Assembly (NCBI GenBank): GCA_910586375.1
Contig: CAJUIE010000096.1
Span: forward strand, 1 to 6,453
Direction: 5' to 3'
Length of the DNA stretch: 6,453 nucleotides
Source: an uncultured Alistipes sp.
GTDB taxonomy: Bacteria; Bacteroidota; Bacteroidia; Bacteroidales; Rikenellaceae
Shown here: positions 6,250 through 6,453 of the stretch, in pieces
Layout: each line of letters begins with the position of its first letter
Numbering within the stretch: position 1 is the first letter of the stretch
The notes under the pieces: generated by a model
What the model was told of the DNA's origin: nothing
The model's input: the letters and a program-made list of their open reading frames with translations, nothing else
Database searches by the model: none
Made by a program: the position numbers and the translations under genes

Positions 6250-6453
6250 ATGACCGACTTGTTCACCATACGCTCCGACGAAGAGTTCGATCGGACAGCG
6301 CTGGAGACGTTCCGGCGCCAGGCGAAAGAGTGTGCACCCTACCACCAGTATCTGGAACTGGTGGGAATAAAGCCAGACGATGTGCGGCAGGCCGATGAAA
6401 TTCCCCACCTGCCGATCGAGCTCTTCAAGACGCACGAGGTCTACTGCAGCACC
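6250..6453 (+). CDS. LuxE-family acyl-protein synthetase/acyltransferase, N-terminal part (runs off the window)
   Basis: The first 68 residues of a protein that begins MTDLFTIRSDEEFDRTAL and contains APYHQYLELVG and IPHLPIELFKTHEV. This is the typical beginning of Bacteroidetes proteins of the LuxE/PaaK (ANL adenylating enzyme) group, which have the pattern 'IPFLPIxFFKTH' near residue 55. Relatives activate an acyl group with ATP and pass it to a protein or another acceptor; in Bacteroidetes they are often found near O-antigen or lipid genes, but the acceptor here is unknown. The AMP-binding motifs lie beyond the window end, so activity cannot be judged. ATG 6250 fits the family N-terminus. 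The upstream frame is open but encodes an unrelated relic. The gap of 253 bases to infC argues against tight coupling with the translation genes. Confidence 0.75.
   Translation, partial: MTDLFTIRSDEEFDRTALETFRRQAKECAPYHQYLELVGIKPDDVRQADEIPHLPIELFKTHEVYCST

Overview
The window looks like chromosomal DNA from a GC-rich member of the Bacteroidales. An Alistipes-like (Rikenellaceae) organism is my best guess, and the genus is inference. The reasons are: RNase Z, PdxA, ThrRS and IF-3 proteins that read like the Bacteroidales forms; starts without Shine-Dalgarno sequences but with A-rich leaders; one exact Bacteroidetes-type -7 element (TAnnTTTG); and a thrS-infC pair. All genes lie on the + strand.

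Layout. 1-375 is a gene-free, hairpin- and repeat-rich intergenic block, including a REP-like element that resembles a widespread intergenic repeat. 376-1299 is rnz (tRNA 3' processing endonuclease), which overlaps by 4 bases (ATGA) with a TrmH/SpoU-family RNA 2'-O-methyltransferase (1296-2045). pdxA (pyridoxal phosphate synthesis) follows at 2097-3230 and ends in an unusually charged tail. A 143-base gap with a nine-G tract leads to thrS (3374-5326) and, 49 bases later, infC. infC is best read from a non-canonical AUC start at 5376, not from the first ATG at 5448. 5997-6249 holds G-tracts, a degenerate 14-15 base tandem repeat and what looks like the orphaned C-terminal end of a DUF4357-type domain. 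From 6250 to the window end is the first part of a LuxE-family acyl-protein synthetase/acyltransferase gene.

How the genes relate. Most of the cluster is RNA and translation housekeeping: tRNA 3' maturation, RNA methylation, threonyl-tRNA charging and initiation factor 3. pdxA supplies a cofactor. The usual infC-rpmI-rplT arrangement is broken here: neither ribosomal protein gene follows infC within the window, and repeat and relic DNA occupies the junction.

I found no wholly new system. The most interesting points are the AUC start of infC with its proline-rich N-terminal extension, the rearranged junction downstream of infC with its gene relic, and the recurring nine-G tracts between genes.
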